Of a stretch of DNA of 64,000 bases, positions 33,166 through 43,787 are shown in pieces. Below the pieces are notes generated by a model. It saw only the letters and a program-made list of their open reading frames with translations, ran no database searches and had not been told where the DNA came from. Within the stretch, counting starts at the first letter, position 1. Every line of letters starts with the position of its first letter. A program made the translations under genes and the position numbers. The stretch is from Isoetes taiwanensis (taxonomy: Eukaryota; Streptophyta; Lycopodiopsida; Isoetales; Isoetaceae): assembly GCA_021234155.1 (NCBI GenBank), contig JAJEKV010000095.1:933524-997523 (forward strand). The letters are read 5' to 3'.

Positions 33166-34258
33166 GCACCGAAACTTTGCCTTGTCCTTCGATACTGAGG
33201 GGACTATCATCTCCTAAGAGAACAGTCTGCCCAGATGGCATCTTTTGATATGTGATGAAAGAATCACGTTGTGGAGTCATATGAGCAGTACATGCTGAAT
33301 ATAAAAACCAACCACTAGAATGGGTAGTCACAGAAGAACATGAAACTTGTGAGACACATAACCTTTCTTGATGATCATTGATGATCACGTTTGCCTTGTT
33401 ACGCTCTTTTGCAAGTCGAGTGTAACAATCTTTGGCATAATGGTTTGGTTTGCCACAATAATTGCATATTAATTTGCGATTCATGGGCTTCTTGTTGAAT
33501 CCTTTGCTTGCATCATCCTTATTGAAGGATTGGTGATTGAAGGACGAATTGGATCGTGAATTGGGTCGAAACTTGGGCTTGCCTCCAGAGTTTGACCGCT
33601 TGTTGCTTGAGTATAAAGCAACAACCCCATCACCAGAAGTGTTCAATGACTTTCTTCTAGTTTCTTCTTGAAGAAGCATGGCTATGGTGGATTGCAGTGA
33701 CATGATATTAGAGAGACGGCAAGGCTGATCTGGCGCCTCCCATTGCTTGAGCCCTATAGATTGTATAAAAGTATCATAGGAAGGAGGCAAACTTCCTAGA
33801 AGGGTCATCACTGCATCAGAATCTTGAATTGGAGAGCCAACTGCGGCAAGTTGCTCCAAAAGTGTCTTGAATTCATTGATGAATTCGGCCATGCTTTGAT
33901 TTTCCACCATTTGGAGAGATTTATAAAATCGTTTTCTTAGAAAAAGTTTGGTGCATGCATCTTGAGGTTCATACATACCAACTAGATGTTCCCAAGCTTC
34001 TTTGGACGTTTTGGCGCTGCTGACATGAATCACCACATTGTCCTTCAGATTGAGTATGTTAGCAGCGAGTGCTCTACCATCTCGGGCCTCCCATTTGGCC
34101 TTCTCTTCTTGGGCAGTTGGTCGCGCTTCAGAACCATCAACCATCCTCCATAAATCTTTTTCTAGAAGTAGCATCTTAATTTTATGTTTCCAGTGATGGA
34201 AACCGACGCCGTCAAATCTCTCTATGAGACGATGTGTCTCGGTTAAAGTAGCAGCCAT
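33166..34258 (-). pseudogene. Copia gag and protease, copy 2
   Basis: A single open frame runs from ATG 34256-34258 through the UBN2-type gag, the zinc knuckle CNYCGKPNHYAKDC and the protease region up to the MITE. The protease motif reads WFLYSACTAHMT: the catalytic Asp seen in copy 1 (WFLDSACTAHMT) is Tyr here (GAT to TAT). Gag would still be intact, so this copy could at most supply or mimic capsid. Confidence 0.9.
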
Positions 34259-34446
34259 AATTATGATTTGATTACAAAAATCAATCGGGGGGGTAAAAAA
34301 ATTCAGAGAATTTCTGTCAGCCTCAAAAATGTGCTTCTTCTGCGGTAAACGCCATTTCTTCGTGCTGCTAATCTCTGATTTACTTTGAATATTGCCTTCC
34401 GTATTCTTGATTCTCTACGTCGTGCGATTCACTTATTGATGCGAGA

Positions 34447-34501
34447 AATAGCACGCTGGATTCTTGATTTCTTGGCCATTGCTTAGATCGTGAGAAACCA
34501 A
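34447..34501 (-). other. Copia leader segment absent from copy 1
   Basis: Together with 34259-34446 this forms the roughly 240-nt leader between PBS and gag. It contains the junction point of the large duplication at 34446/34447. Confidence 0.6.
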
Positions 34502-34513
34502 GCTCTGATACCA
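34502..34513 (-). other. Copia primer-binding site (tRNA-iMet)
   Basis: On the minus strand this is TGGTATCAGAGC, directly adjoining the 5' LTR end at 34514. Confidence 0.95.
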
Positions 34514-34750
34514 TGAAATTAAATATGATGCATATGGCAGAAAAACAAAAACCTTATATATTCATACATAATTGAATAGATTATGGAATCATATATTCAT
34601 ACAAGTATTTATAGGACTCAATACAATAGGCTCCTGTGAAACTTGTTTTTTATATATGGGCCATTATAAAATGAACCAAGATATTTTGGAAAAGGGGGGT
34701 TGAGGATTTTTGAGAAACTTGTATTTTTATACAAGTGTTTGTAATATGAG

Positions 34751-36220
34751 GGACTGCATAAAGCTCGAAAATCCTATGAAGATTCTCCTAGATTCTATGA
34801 AGATTCTCTTAGATTCTCTAAAATTCCATCAAGATTCTCAAAACTTTTAGGAAGATTCCCCTAGATTCCCAAAAATTCTCTTGAGATTCTCCTAGATTCC
34901 CAAAGGTTTTCTTAGATTCTTAATGCTCCATAAAGATTCCCTTAGATTCTTAAGATTCTATGGAGATTCCTCTAGATTTTATTAAGATTCCCAAAGATTC
35001 TCTAAAGATTTCCCTAGATTCCAAAAGAATACCCCAAGATTCCTCTTTATTCTCCAAGATTCTATCAAGATTCTCCTAGATTCTCTGAGATTCCATCCCA
35101 TAGATTCTTAAAGATTTTATGAAGATTCCTTTAGATTCTCCTAGATTCCCAAAGATTCATTTGAGACTCCCTAAGATTCTCTAAAGATTCGCCTAGATTT
35201 TAAAAGAATACCCCAAGATTCCTCTAGATTCTCCAAGAGTCTATCAAGATTCTCCTAGATTCTCTAAGATTCCATTAAGATTCCTCTAGGGTTTTAAGGA
35301 TTTTATCAAGATTCCCCTAGATTCCCAAAGAAGCGCTTGAGATTCCTATAGATTCTCTTGAGATTCCTCTAGTTCCAATAGATTCTACGAAGATTCCCCT
35401 AGACTCCCCAAGATTACATCAATTTTCCTCTAGGTTCTTAAAGATTTTATCAAGATTCCATTAGATTCCCTTACATTCTCAAAGATGCTCTCTTGAGATT
35501 ATCATAGATTCTCTAAGATTCTCATGATATTCCTCTGGATTCCCTAAGATCCTATAAAGATTATACTAGGATTCCCTCAACTTGCCATAGATTCCTTGAA
35601 AATCGCACATTCCAAAAAAATTCTTAGTGTTCGATCATGTTGGCTCCAACTGCAACCACTCATTGAAAAGCTTTTGACGAGAGGAATCCAACGGCGTGAG
35701 TTCCACCTTCATCCGACCCCTCTACCGCAAGCTACGTGCATTTGAAGGCGATAAAACGAAAAGAAGCTTCCTAGAATGTCCACTAATAAATGCTTTGCCA
35801 CCTCATTACTTCTTTTTATTAATGAGGATGCCACCTCACCTCCTTTTAAAAAAAAACTAATTTAATATTAAAGAGTTAATGGCTAGGATTTATGCTCACC
35901 TTTTGATCCAATGGTTAAGATCTGCTACACCAAATTCACTTTTTGGCATCTTCCTTGCACCTTCCCTATAAAAATCAAGGGCTAGGATTTCGCCTTCCCC
36001 TTTGATCCAACGGTTCACAGATGGGGTGTATGCCCCCATGTATGACTCATGTATGCCCCCATCAAAATCCAAGGGCTTAAGCTATGCCACCTCACCAACT
36101 TTTTATCCTAAGGGCCAAGATCAAAAATTTATATCCGATATGCCATTTTGTAACTACCCCCATGAGTTTCTATATACATATTAAGATAAGATAAGATAAG
36201 ATAAGATAAGATAAGATATG
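34751..36220. mobile_element. GATTCC foldback-type element, one arm only
   Basis: The left edge TTGTAATATGAGGGACTGCATAAAGC is the reverse complement of the right edge of the foldback element near 14187-14212. A GATTCC/CTAGATTCT array fills 34770-35620. The unique central segment (GTTGGCTCCAACTGC ... GAAGCTTCCTAGAATGTCC ... CACAGATGGGGTGTATGCCCCC) follows to about 36110, and there is no mirror arm. It ends in a microsatellite. No coding capacity is seen. Confidence 0.75.
36182..36216. repeat. (AAGAT)n microsatellite
   Basis: Seven tandem AAGAT/ATAAG units lie at the right end of the foldback-type element inside the copia LTR. Confidence 0.9.
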
Positions 36221-36517
36221 AATATGAGAATACATATCTATCTTGAGACAGTTGCAGACTGGAAGGGCTCCCCCGTAATTGTGCAATGCTTGAGTTGAAT
36301 GTGTTTTAATATGGAAAATAGGACAGTTTGTAGGGCATATGAAAGGTCATGAGGGCATGTCTATTGGGAAAAGACATGGCTTATGGAAAAGGTATGACTA
36401 TTAGTCATGGATCAATGAGGTGGACAAGCCTATGTGGCTTAGGGGATGACGTGGCAATAATGTGCGTTGGAATAGAGGCAGCGGATAACTCATGGAATCT
36501 ATTCCGTTAACATTCAA

Positions 36518-37190
36518 TTTGCAAGGTCTCCATCATTTATAAAATTAATTACTCTGGCTACAAGGACATGAAAACAAGCTTCAACAACTAACAGACCACT
36601 TCATTTACTTCAACTTAACTTTTTTTTGGGTTGCCCCTAAGGGGGCAAGCCCTTGTTGAGGTGGGTTTGTGGCATATGCTAGGTATATGCCAATATATAC
36701 CCAGAATATGCCAATGACTGCTAAAAACCCATCATAGGCTGTAAATGTTAGGTTGCCCTTGTTGCTGAAGAGGAACTGTGGAAACCGGGAAACCGGTGCT
36801 CGCTCCTTGCTCGAGGCTGCAGCTCTACCTCTACACATCCACCATAGCCCATATAATGAGTCGAGCAAGTTTCTATGTGCAGGCTTCGATGGCCTTTGAC
36901 AAATGCGGTGGGTGCTACCATAGCTCTTTCTTGCAGAGGTAGTTTTTTATGTTTCTTGCTGATGTTGGTGATGTGGGTTCAGTTCATAAACTGTTGGATA
37001 CGAATCGCCAAATTGGAGTTGGTGTCTCAAATCATCTCTCGCCTGCGGGGAGATGCCCAATCCATGCACTTATGCTCTCGGCATTGCGGAGTTGTGGAAA
37101 TGACAGGCCCCGCCGAAAGGCAAGCTTATTCATCTAGTGATGGTAAGTCGCGACTTCTACTTCTAGCTTCAATTCGGAGGTTGATATGAA
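36518..37190. other. Intergenic, retroposon-like remnant
   Basis: A poly-T run is followed by the hairpin TTGCCCCTAAGGGGGCAA near 36628-36650. On the minus strand a short frame at 36605-36868 (GFLAVIGIFWVYIGIYLAYA, then NPPQQGLAPLGA) looks like a decayed dispersed repeat rather than a gene. I cannot assign a family. Confidence 0.35.
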
Positions 37191-37194
37191 GCCC

Positions 37195-37580
37195 GATAAC
37201 AATATCCAGATCAACGCCTTAAAGCATCTTCATTTCTCCAATCTTTGCCATGTGTCAGGTTGATTCATGCTGCCATAATCATTCGGGGCTTGGAATTAGA
37301 CATCCTTTTAGGAAATAATGTTGTCAATGCATATGGCAAATGTAATTATCTTGAAGATGCAATCAATACGTTTAATGGCATGTCGAACAGAGATGTTATA
37401 TCATGGAATACAATGTTAGCGAGTTCACACAACTTTTGGTCATATGAAGAAAGTTGTTGAGCTTTTCCATCAAATACGTTTTTTTTGAGTAGAGGCGGAT
37501 GAAGTCACCTTTACCATCATCTTGAATGCCCGCACCGCTTGGGGGCATTTGCGGAAGGTAGACCGGTTCATGGGATAGTA
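37195..37580 (+). pseudogene. PPR (PLS-class) gene fragment
   Basis: The readable core is at 37245-37460: RLIHAAIIIRGLELDILLGN, NVVNAYGKCNYLEDAINTF and NRDVISWNTML, the typical L- and S-type pentatricopeptide repeats of plant organelle RNA-editing factors. In other frames just downstream, VELFHQI and EADEVTFTIILNA continue the next repeat. There are at least two frameshifts and a stop, and no start, transit peptide or E/DYW end. It is a dead piece. Confidence 0.8.
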
Positions 37581-37844
37581 TAAGTTTAGTCGATTCAAGC
37601 ACCAATCTCTGCGGGATGCCCCACATCCCTTGACATATTTGTGGCTGTATATCCAAGGCACATGCAGTTTACATAAACCCTCTTTTTCATTTCCATTTCG
37701 TTCTTGCAGAGATCTCTAGCAAGTAATAAGGCATATGTGCTCATTGCCATTTTGGAAATCAGTATAATCTGTAAAAGCCTCGGGATCATCTCGCTCATCC
37801 GGAAGCCGAGCCCGAGGCTGGTGCACATTGCGAGGAAGTCCGCC

Positions 37845-38053
37845 GAACCCTAGCAAATCAGGCATTCTCTTGCAGAGATTAGATTCGAAAGGTGAGCTTG
37901 ATATTTGTTATTCGCGCCGCCCAGAGGTTTAGTATTTATGTCTTTGTTCCTCCTAGCGGACCATCGAACCCTAGCAAATCCGGCATTCTCTTGCAGAGAT
38001 TAGCTTCAAAAGGTGAGCTTGATATTTGTTATTCGCCAGCAGAGGTTTAGCAC
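37845..38053. repeat. 121-bp tandem duplication
   Basis: GAACCCTAGCAAATC ... GGCATTCTCTTGCAGAGATTAG ... AAAGGTGAGCTTGATATTTG at 37845 is repeated at 37966 with few changes. Both copies contain splice-like signals (CTCTTGCAG, AAAGGTGAGC), so it could be a duplicated small exon with flanks. Confidence 0.7.
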
Positions 38054-38590
38054 CCAAACAGCCTAAGTGAATAGAAAGGCAAAAAGTGGAGGTCCCGCAT
38101 TTGATCCGATCTGTTTTCTTTATGTTGTAGGTATTGTAAATCTTTATGGAGCAAGGTGCTGATGGTTTTGTTCAAACAATTAATAGCATCGATATCTCTC
38201 GAGCCAACTGAAGCTGCAATGGTCGGAGCTGCAAATTTAGAACCATTTTGAGCGAAAATCGATGGAGTGCATTTTCTCAAAACACATGAGCGACTTTTAG
38301 TCACGTAATAGTTAGATGGCCGAGAAAGATAAGTGCGAGGGCTTGGTAGATTTTGCACCCCAAACAGGTAATTTTCTTTCTTGAATGCCCTAAATTTCCC
38401 CTTTGGCTAGATCGACACACAACTTTCGGTTGATAGAAATGGAGATTCACCGCAATAACAGAGAAGCAGAAATATAGTTCCCTATTGGTATTAAGAGCTC
38501 AGTTTGATGGTCCAGTGTCTCTGGAGGTAGTCCGAAGATCATGAACATATTTGGAGTGGCAATAATGACCCAGTTGTAGCTTTTGCTTAA

Positions 38591-39047
38591 TTTCGTTTTC
38601 TGATCGAAGAAGAAATCCTTGTTCTTTACATATATGAACTCCAACTTGGAAAATGTGTTCAAGGCAAAGGGCTTGGCAAATTTCTCATGCAGTTCCTTGA
38701 GCTCATTGCTCGAAAGGTAGGTTTCGATTTTTGTCTTTGTTTTGCATTTTTTTTTTCTATGCTCTGTCCCTGTTTTGTGTTTTACATTCTATTGGGTTGT
38801 TTCAGAACAACATGAAGGCAGTAATACTTACAGTTCAGAAGAGAAACATAGATGCCATGAATTTCTATACCAAGTTAAGGTCAGTTCTGGGACTGTTATG
38901 CAGGAAGGAAAAAGTTCCAGTTTTGTTCTTTATTCAGTCTGCTTATTTCGGTCTGCTTTGATTTTAGTGATTTTTTTTTTCTTAGATCATTATGCTAAGT
39001 TGATCTTTGCGCACTTCAGGAACTCAGGCGATTCCGACAATGCTTAA
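38591..39047 (+). pseudogene. NAA40-like histone N-acetyltransferase, partial
   Basis: Three segments with GT-AG borders can be read: 38591-38716, 38806-38879 and 39020-39047. The first gives FRFLIEEEILVLYIYELQL and CVQGKGLGKFLMQFLELIARK, where GKGLGKFLM is the acetyl-CoA-binding turn of GNAT enzymes. The second gives NNMKAVILTVQKRNIDAMNF followed by YTKLR. This is the C-terminal half of the NatD enzyme, which acetylates the N-termini of histones H4 and H2A. Upstream exons were not recognised (a stop precedes FRF, or an intron border). The usual C-terminus is missing: the last piece ends NSGDSDNA, 12 bases before a Helitron end. It is either a truncated gene or a pseudogene. Confidence 0.75.
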
Positions 39048-39058
39048 GTTACCACTAA

Positions 39059-41992
39059 CTAGTAAACGTGTGCCCGGCGTTGCCGGGCTAATGTCCTGGC
39101 ATGTGTTTTTACTCTGGTGTTAACTTTCATATGTGCAACTTAAACAACAGATATTGATAAAAATGGACTTTATGTGTCTAAATTGAATCCAATTAGGACA
39201 TCCAAATTGAGTATTTTCACATGAATATGAAATTACTGGACAAACAATTGCAGAACACAGGTGCATGCACCTATCTTGCCGTTAGATTAATGTTCTGTTA
39301 TAAGACTGCCAAGTACAGATGCATGTACCTTTCTCGTCGTTGGATTAATGTTCTCAGAAAAGCTCGGTCGGTATGATCAATTTTGCTCCAGTTTTGCTCG
39401 AGAAGCTAAATTGTAGGCATTTGAAGAATTGTCTTTTATTTGAAACGAATATATTTCAACAGAATTGATACATTTTAAACTGTGTGTTGATATGAATCAA
39501 CTGCTTAAATGGCATCATAGATCCCAGAGAGCCAAAAGATAAACCAAATTTCCCCAAATATTGTCTGTTATTGCCATGCTTCACAGATTGAAGCTGTTCA
39601 CTAAAGAATAAAGCAGCCCTTTATGCGCTTTTACCTTTGCAAAAAAGAACAAAAATATTACAGTTAATAGCTAAATCTATGCATAAATGATATTTGGACA
39701 TTAATTTATGAAAGAACTATAAAACGATCATTGGCCACAAAAAACACCATTTATGCAAAGTCAATGTAAGAATCAAAATTTTTCAGATAAGAACGACCAT
39801 CCCTTATAGCCAGCTTCGAATGAATCTGTTCAGAAAAGAGTAACACAATCTTTACATACGATCTGTTCTTTGGAAAGAAACAAAAACATTACAATTGCAC
39901 CATCACATAGCTAAAGCTTATGCACGCATGATATTTGGAGATTAGTATTTGATATATTTGGAAATGTGCTTATGGGAGGGACAAATACAATATAGTTTAT
40001 GAATGAGACAAAGATGGAGCATTACGAAATTCAAATTCATACCTCAGTTTACAATGTCTAACATTGAACATGCTCTTCCCATAAGATTGTAGAATCTGAT
40101 ATCCAAAGGTGCTTTTATAATTCAAACAGATAGCAATTTGAATTTCTTGTTCATGTAGTCATATAGCAACGAACCAGCAGCTATAAAATGTCACTTTATT
40201 ACACTGGAGGAATTTTGAAAGCAATTATCATAGCAAGCCCCTTTATCGCTGCAAATGCAAATGATAGAACGAAATTGAAAATAAGCCAGGGGACTGGAGG
40301 ACCAAAAACATTTTAGATACATCATGCTTAGGATAAGCTGGATAAACTAAAGTCTGCTATTGGCTAATGCATGTCCAGATTTAAAATACTTATGCACGTA
40401 TATTTGACCCAAATAGAGCTGTAGAAATAAGTTGTAGATGAGCAAGCAAATGCGAACTGCAAAGCAAACGAACCTGGCAACAACTTCTAAAGAGCTTGTG
40501 GGTAGCAGAAAATGTAGTTACCGAGAAATGAAATGATACCTACTAACGTCAAAGCCTTGAATATGTATTCTAATGACCTCCTCTGCCTTATTTTCTATGT
40601 TGTTCTTAGACCTGTCAAAATAAATCAAAATGCAAGATCAGAGCCCTAAAAAAACCATCTGCAAAAGAAATGCAGTTCACATTTTTTATTTTGCTGGCAT
40701 AGAATCAGAGCACATAATTGATAATAATAGAGCTGCAGAATCTTGAAGAATGGAGACTGTGCCAGAACAGGCTTTTAATAACCCAGCAGATCTGGCGCCA
40801 TAATCATTCCCGTTAATTTGCCGTTTTCCACACAGGCATTTTTGCCTTGGCGCGATTTTCTCACATCATTATCTTAACACGATTTCTTGGGAAGATGATT
40901 TTGGCTGTAGATGCATCCTCCAGGCTCAAGGATATGTGCAGAAACCGGCTAAATAAGGCATTCAACAACAGCATATGTTTACACAGACGGAGCAAAACAA
41001 ACCTCTGATAAACCAGACAAATGCAGATTTAGGGTGCAGGGGTTCGAAAGCTGTGCTCCAGCGACTCCTCTTGCTTCAAATGAGAAATTCGATTTTGGGT
41101 GCAGGGGTCATACCTGCTTCAACAACTCCTCTACACTGGAAATACTTTGGTCGCTTGCTGCTTCCTTACTGCCTCTGAATCCTTCGCTCGCTTGCTGCTT
41201 CCTTGCTGCCTCTGCCTTGCTTGCCTGCTTGCTGCCGCTTGCCAAACCAAAGTAACCTAAAAGAGGCACACCACAGTAAGGCTCCAGATCAGAAACGGTC
41301 AATCCAATAAGAAGCACGATGGACAGGGAAAATACGAAACCTTGAGCTGTGGCTACGGTCTTGGTATCGAAACATTAGAGGAGCATTCCTGGAAGAGATT
41401 GATATAAAAGAGTCAACAGAGCTTTGCTCCTTGTTTTCATTGGTGCTTCCTTCCGCTCTATAACTGCCATTGCTCCCGTCTATGCACCTATAATGAAGAG
41501 AAGATAATAAGAAGAAGATTGAAGAGAGGCAGAAAAGAGCAATATTGCAGACCTCCCAGCCAGGTTTTAGCATCTTCCCACCGGACTCTGCAAAATGTAT
41601 TGAGAACCTTATCTATCTGCAAAATGTATTGATTAATCCTTAGCTTTTTTTTTTTGAAGTAGAAAACTCTTCATAAAGCTCCAACCCTTCTAATATGCGG
41701 GGATTAACAAAAGGACCGAGATCTTTAAGAATGCCTGATCTGTAAGAATGCCGGAAATAAGCTTGGAAAACATGATACTGCCAAGGTATTGTGCAAGCGG
41801 GAAGCGGCCAAATAACCCTAACGTAAATCCATGACTGCCATTATGCCATCATCCGAGCGATTTGATTTGATTTTCACTTGCCGGATTTTGATTTTCGGAT
41901 TCCAAAATTTCGCTTTTTTGCCGGATTTCGATGTACACAGGCGGCCGGAAAAAGGAGGACACCCACCCCCAAACACAATTTAAGTAAGTAGA
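39059..41992 (-). mobile_element. Helitron A, non-autonomous (2.9 kb)
   Basis: On the minus strand it starts TCTACTTACTTAAATTG (41992) and ends with the hairpin GCCCGGCAACGCCGGGC, a 9-nt spacer ACACGTTTA and CTAG (39062-39059), followed by a host T. TC at the 5' end, a GC-rich hairpin near the 3' end and CTRR are the Helitron hallmarks. No Rep/helicase is seen, and the AT-rich interior shows no recognisable gene. It sits directly after the 3' end of Helitron B. Confidence 0.85.
39072..39088 (-). other. Helitron A 3' hairpin
   Basis: A perfect 7-bp GCCCGGC/GCCGGGC stem with a 3-nt loop, nine bases from the terminal CTAG. Confidence 0.9.
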
Positions 41993-42005
41993 CTAGTAAA
42001 CGGGT

Positions 42006-42116
42006 GCCCGGCGTTGCCGGGCTAATGTTCTGGTATGTGTTTTTGCTCGGCTTTAACGCCCTCGTAAATGTGTCCCAGGGAAACTTCTGATTGTTGGGTG
42101 CCCGGCGTTGCCGGGC
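42006..42116 (-). other. Helitron B 3' hairpin plus an extra hairpin copy
   Basis: GCCCGGCGTTGCCGGGC occurs at 42006-42022, next to CTAG, and again at 42100-42116 without CTAG. The second copy may be a fossil end from an older insertion or a bypassed terminator. Confidence 0.8.
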
Positions 42117-42293
42117 ATAACTACGATTTTAATAGCCATGAAGTTGTAGACATGTATAAAAGACCTTGCTAAATTTGAAATATAGTTTGAAATTTGAAAT
42201 ATAGTTTGAAAATTAGTTTGTTCTATGTTCGACAAAGGTTCGTGAGAGTATGAGTTGAATAAATGGAAGTTTGAGTTTGTGCAATAAAGTTGG

Positions 42294-43787
42294 ATCTGAA
42301 AATGTCGTGATTGAAAACCAAATTCCATTGCAAAAATACAATGCTCACTTCAGAGTAATCCTTTTGCTCATGGGCCATACATTGGGATACTTAAGGACTC
42401 AATATTAAAAAAAAAATTAAAGAAACGGGCATTAGCAACCATATATTTGAACTTTTGATACTACACCCAATATCAAAATTATATAAAAGGTCACTTCTGA
42501 ATTTTTTCTAGCGTATGCTATACGCAAGGTTGCAAGATAGATTCCCATAATTCAACCTTATTGGTAAGCACTAAACCCCAATGCTTGGATGAGAGTTGTG
42601 CATCAAAGACGAAAGGAAGGAAGGAAGGAAGGAAGGAAGGAAGTTTCTTTTATATGTTTCTCGTGCAAACTCGAAAAAGAGGATCATACCAACTTGTAGA
42701 GATTACATAAGGAGATAACACACCTCACCTATGGAAGTGATGTTGCCCCAAAGGCAAAGTGTGCTGATTGACACTCTTGGCAACACTTGTGCCAAGACAA
42801 ATTATGTTGATTGGCATCTCTTGGCAACACTTGTGCTCTATTTAAGAGGGTATGACCGTGAAGACTGGTGTGAAGTCCGAAGGAGGATGGGGAACTGATG
42901 AGAACGATTAAGGGAATGTATCTAAGTTTTGATTGTGGACCAATCAAGTCTAAGTGAGCTGCAAAATAGATATACTACATTGAGCACCAAATTGTTAGAA
43001 GCGAGCAATAAGCCAAAATATGTGTAGAAATGGAAAAGGACATCGGTTGAGAATATGGTAGAATTAGGAATAGGATGATGGTTATAGTAATCGTTTGTGT
43101 AGTAGGGAACATTGAACGGATTGAATTGAATTGTGGCAAACTCTTCATCTCTCAATTATGTGCTGGAGTAGCTATTTGTTTATCCTATTATAGAAAATTT
43201 CTCATTGTCATGCAAAGCCTTTCTCATTGTCATGCATAGACTTTGCAAATTGTGTTTAAACCAAGGTGTAGTAAGATAATATCTACAAAATACAAAAAAG
43301 TACACCTTATGCATAGTAACCTCCACCCAAGAGGTAACTATGCACATACACCATGCAGATGTACACCCGAACATGTAATGTCTAGTCTACGAAAGTTTTG
43401 TAACACCCCAACATGTAATGTCTAGTCTACGAAATTTTTCAAAGGTGCCATGAATGGGAATTTGAAACTGCCCATTCATCCAAATTTCTAATGCGAACAC
43501 GTAGAACTATAGAATAAAAAATTAGTTACATGCAACACCATTTTCTTAACCAGGAATGCCTCATTGACAAAAGAACAAATTGCTAGGGGCAACTGAGTTA
43601 CCAAATCCAGTCTTAACGACACAACTTAATAAATGTCATAACACCATGCATGAATTTGACATCTACATTCAGATACATCTACTTTTGCTTTACTTTCCTT
43701 CCATCTATTGTGCACGACTTCATCCTCATTTGAACACCAACTTGTGTACACTTCTAAGCACAGAAGGATCAATGCGCCTTTCACAAA
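42294..43787. repeat. Duplicated segment X, copy 1
   Basis: It is nearly identical to 46326-47820, with one A indel in a homopolymer near 43297 and a substitution near 43601. It includes an (AAGG)n microsatellite at about 42613-42642. No gene is recognised. Confidence 0.95.

Larger units (their letters stand above)
27994..34446. repeat. Large direct duplication, copy 2 (right part)
   Basis: After the gypsy element the sequence resumes the homology to copy 1 (from about 2830) and follows it through host sequence and the copia element up to GCGAGA at 34446. The homology to copy 1 stops there because copy 1 is cut at 9256. Differences from copy 1 come in small clusters, for example 28655-28710, 30100-30115 and 31829-31843. 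The host-derived segment 27999-29059 shows no convincing gene. Confidence 0.95.
34514..36512 (-). repeat. Copia 5' LTR interrupted by a foldback/GATTCC element
   Basis: 34514-34598 matches the start of the 3' LTR in plus orientation, and 36217-36512 matches its remainder, ending CCGTTAACA before TTCAA. Between them are about 140 bp of probable true LTR, with CTATAAATACT (minus strand, near 34607-34617) as a likely TATA box. Then comes a GATTCC-type element. The direct repeat AATATGAG occurs at 34743-34750 and 36221-36228 and could be the element's target duplication. Confidence 0.85.
29060..36517 (-). mobile_element. Ty1/copia retrotransposon, full-length copy 2
   Basis: Both LTRs, the PBS, the PPT and the whole gag-pol order are present between 5-bp target repeats TTCAA at 29060-29064 and 36513-36517. 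The 5' LTR (right side) is interrupted by a foldback/GATTCC element. The polyprotein is split by the MITE and by frameshifts near 30330 and 30658. The element is therefore complete in structure but dead in coding. Confidence 0.95.

Noticed and set aside
38047-38662. Minus-strand frames and possible upstream NAA40 exons
   Set aside because: No convincing match to the N-terminal half of NAA40 in any frame; left unannotated.
42613-42642. AAGG run considered as a regulatory element
   Set aside because: Plain microsatellite duplicated with segment X.
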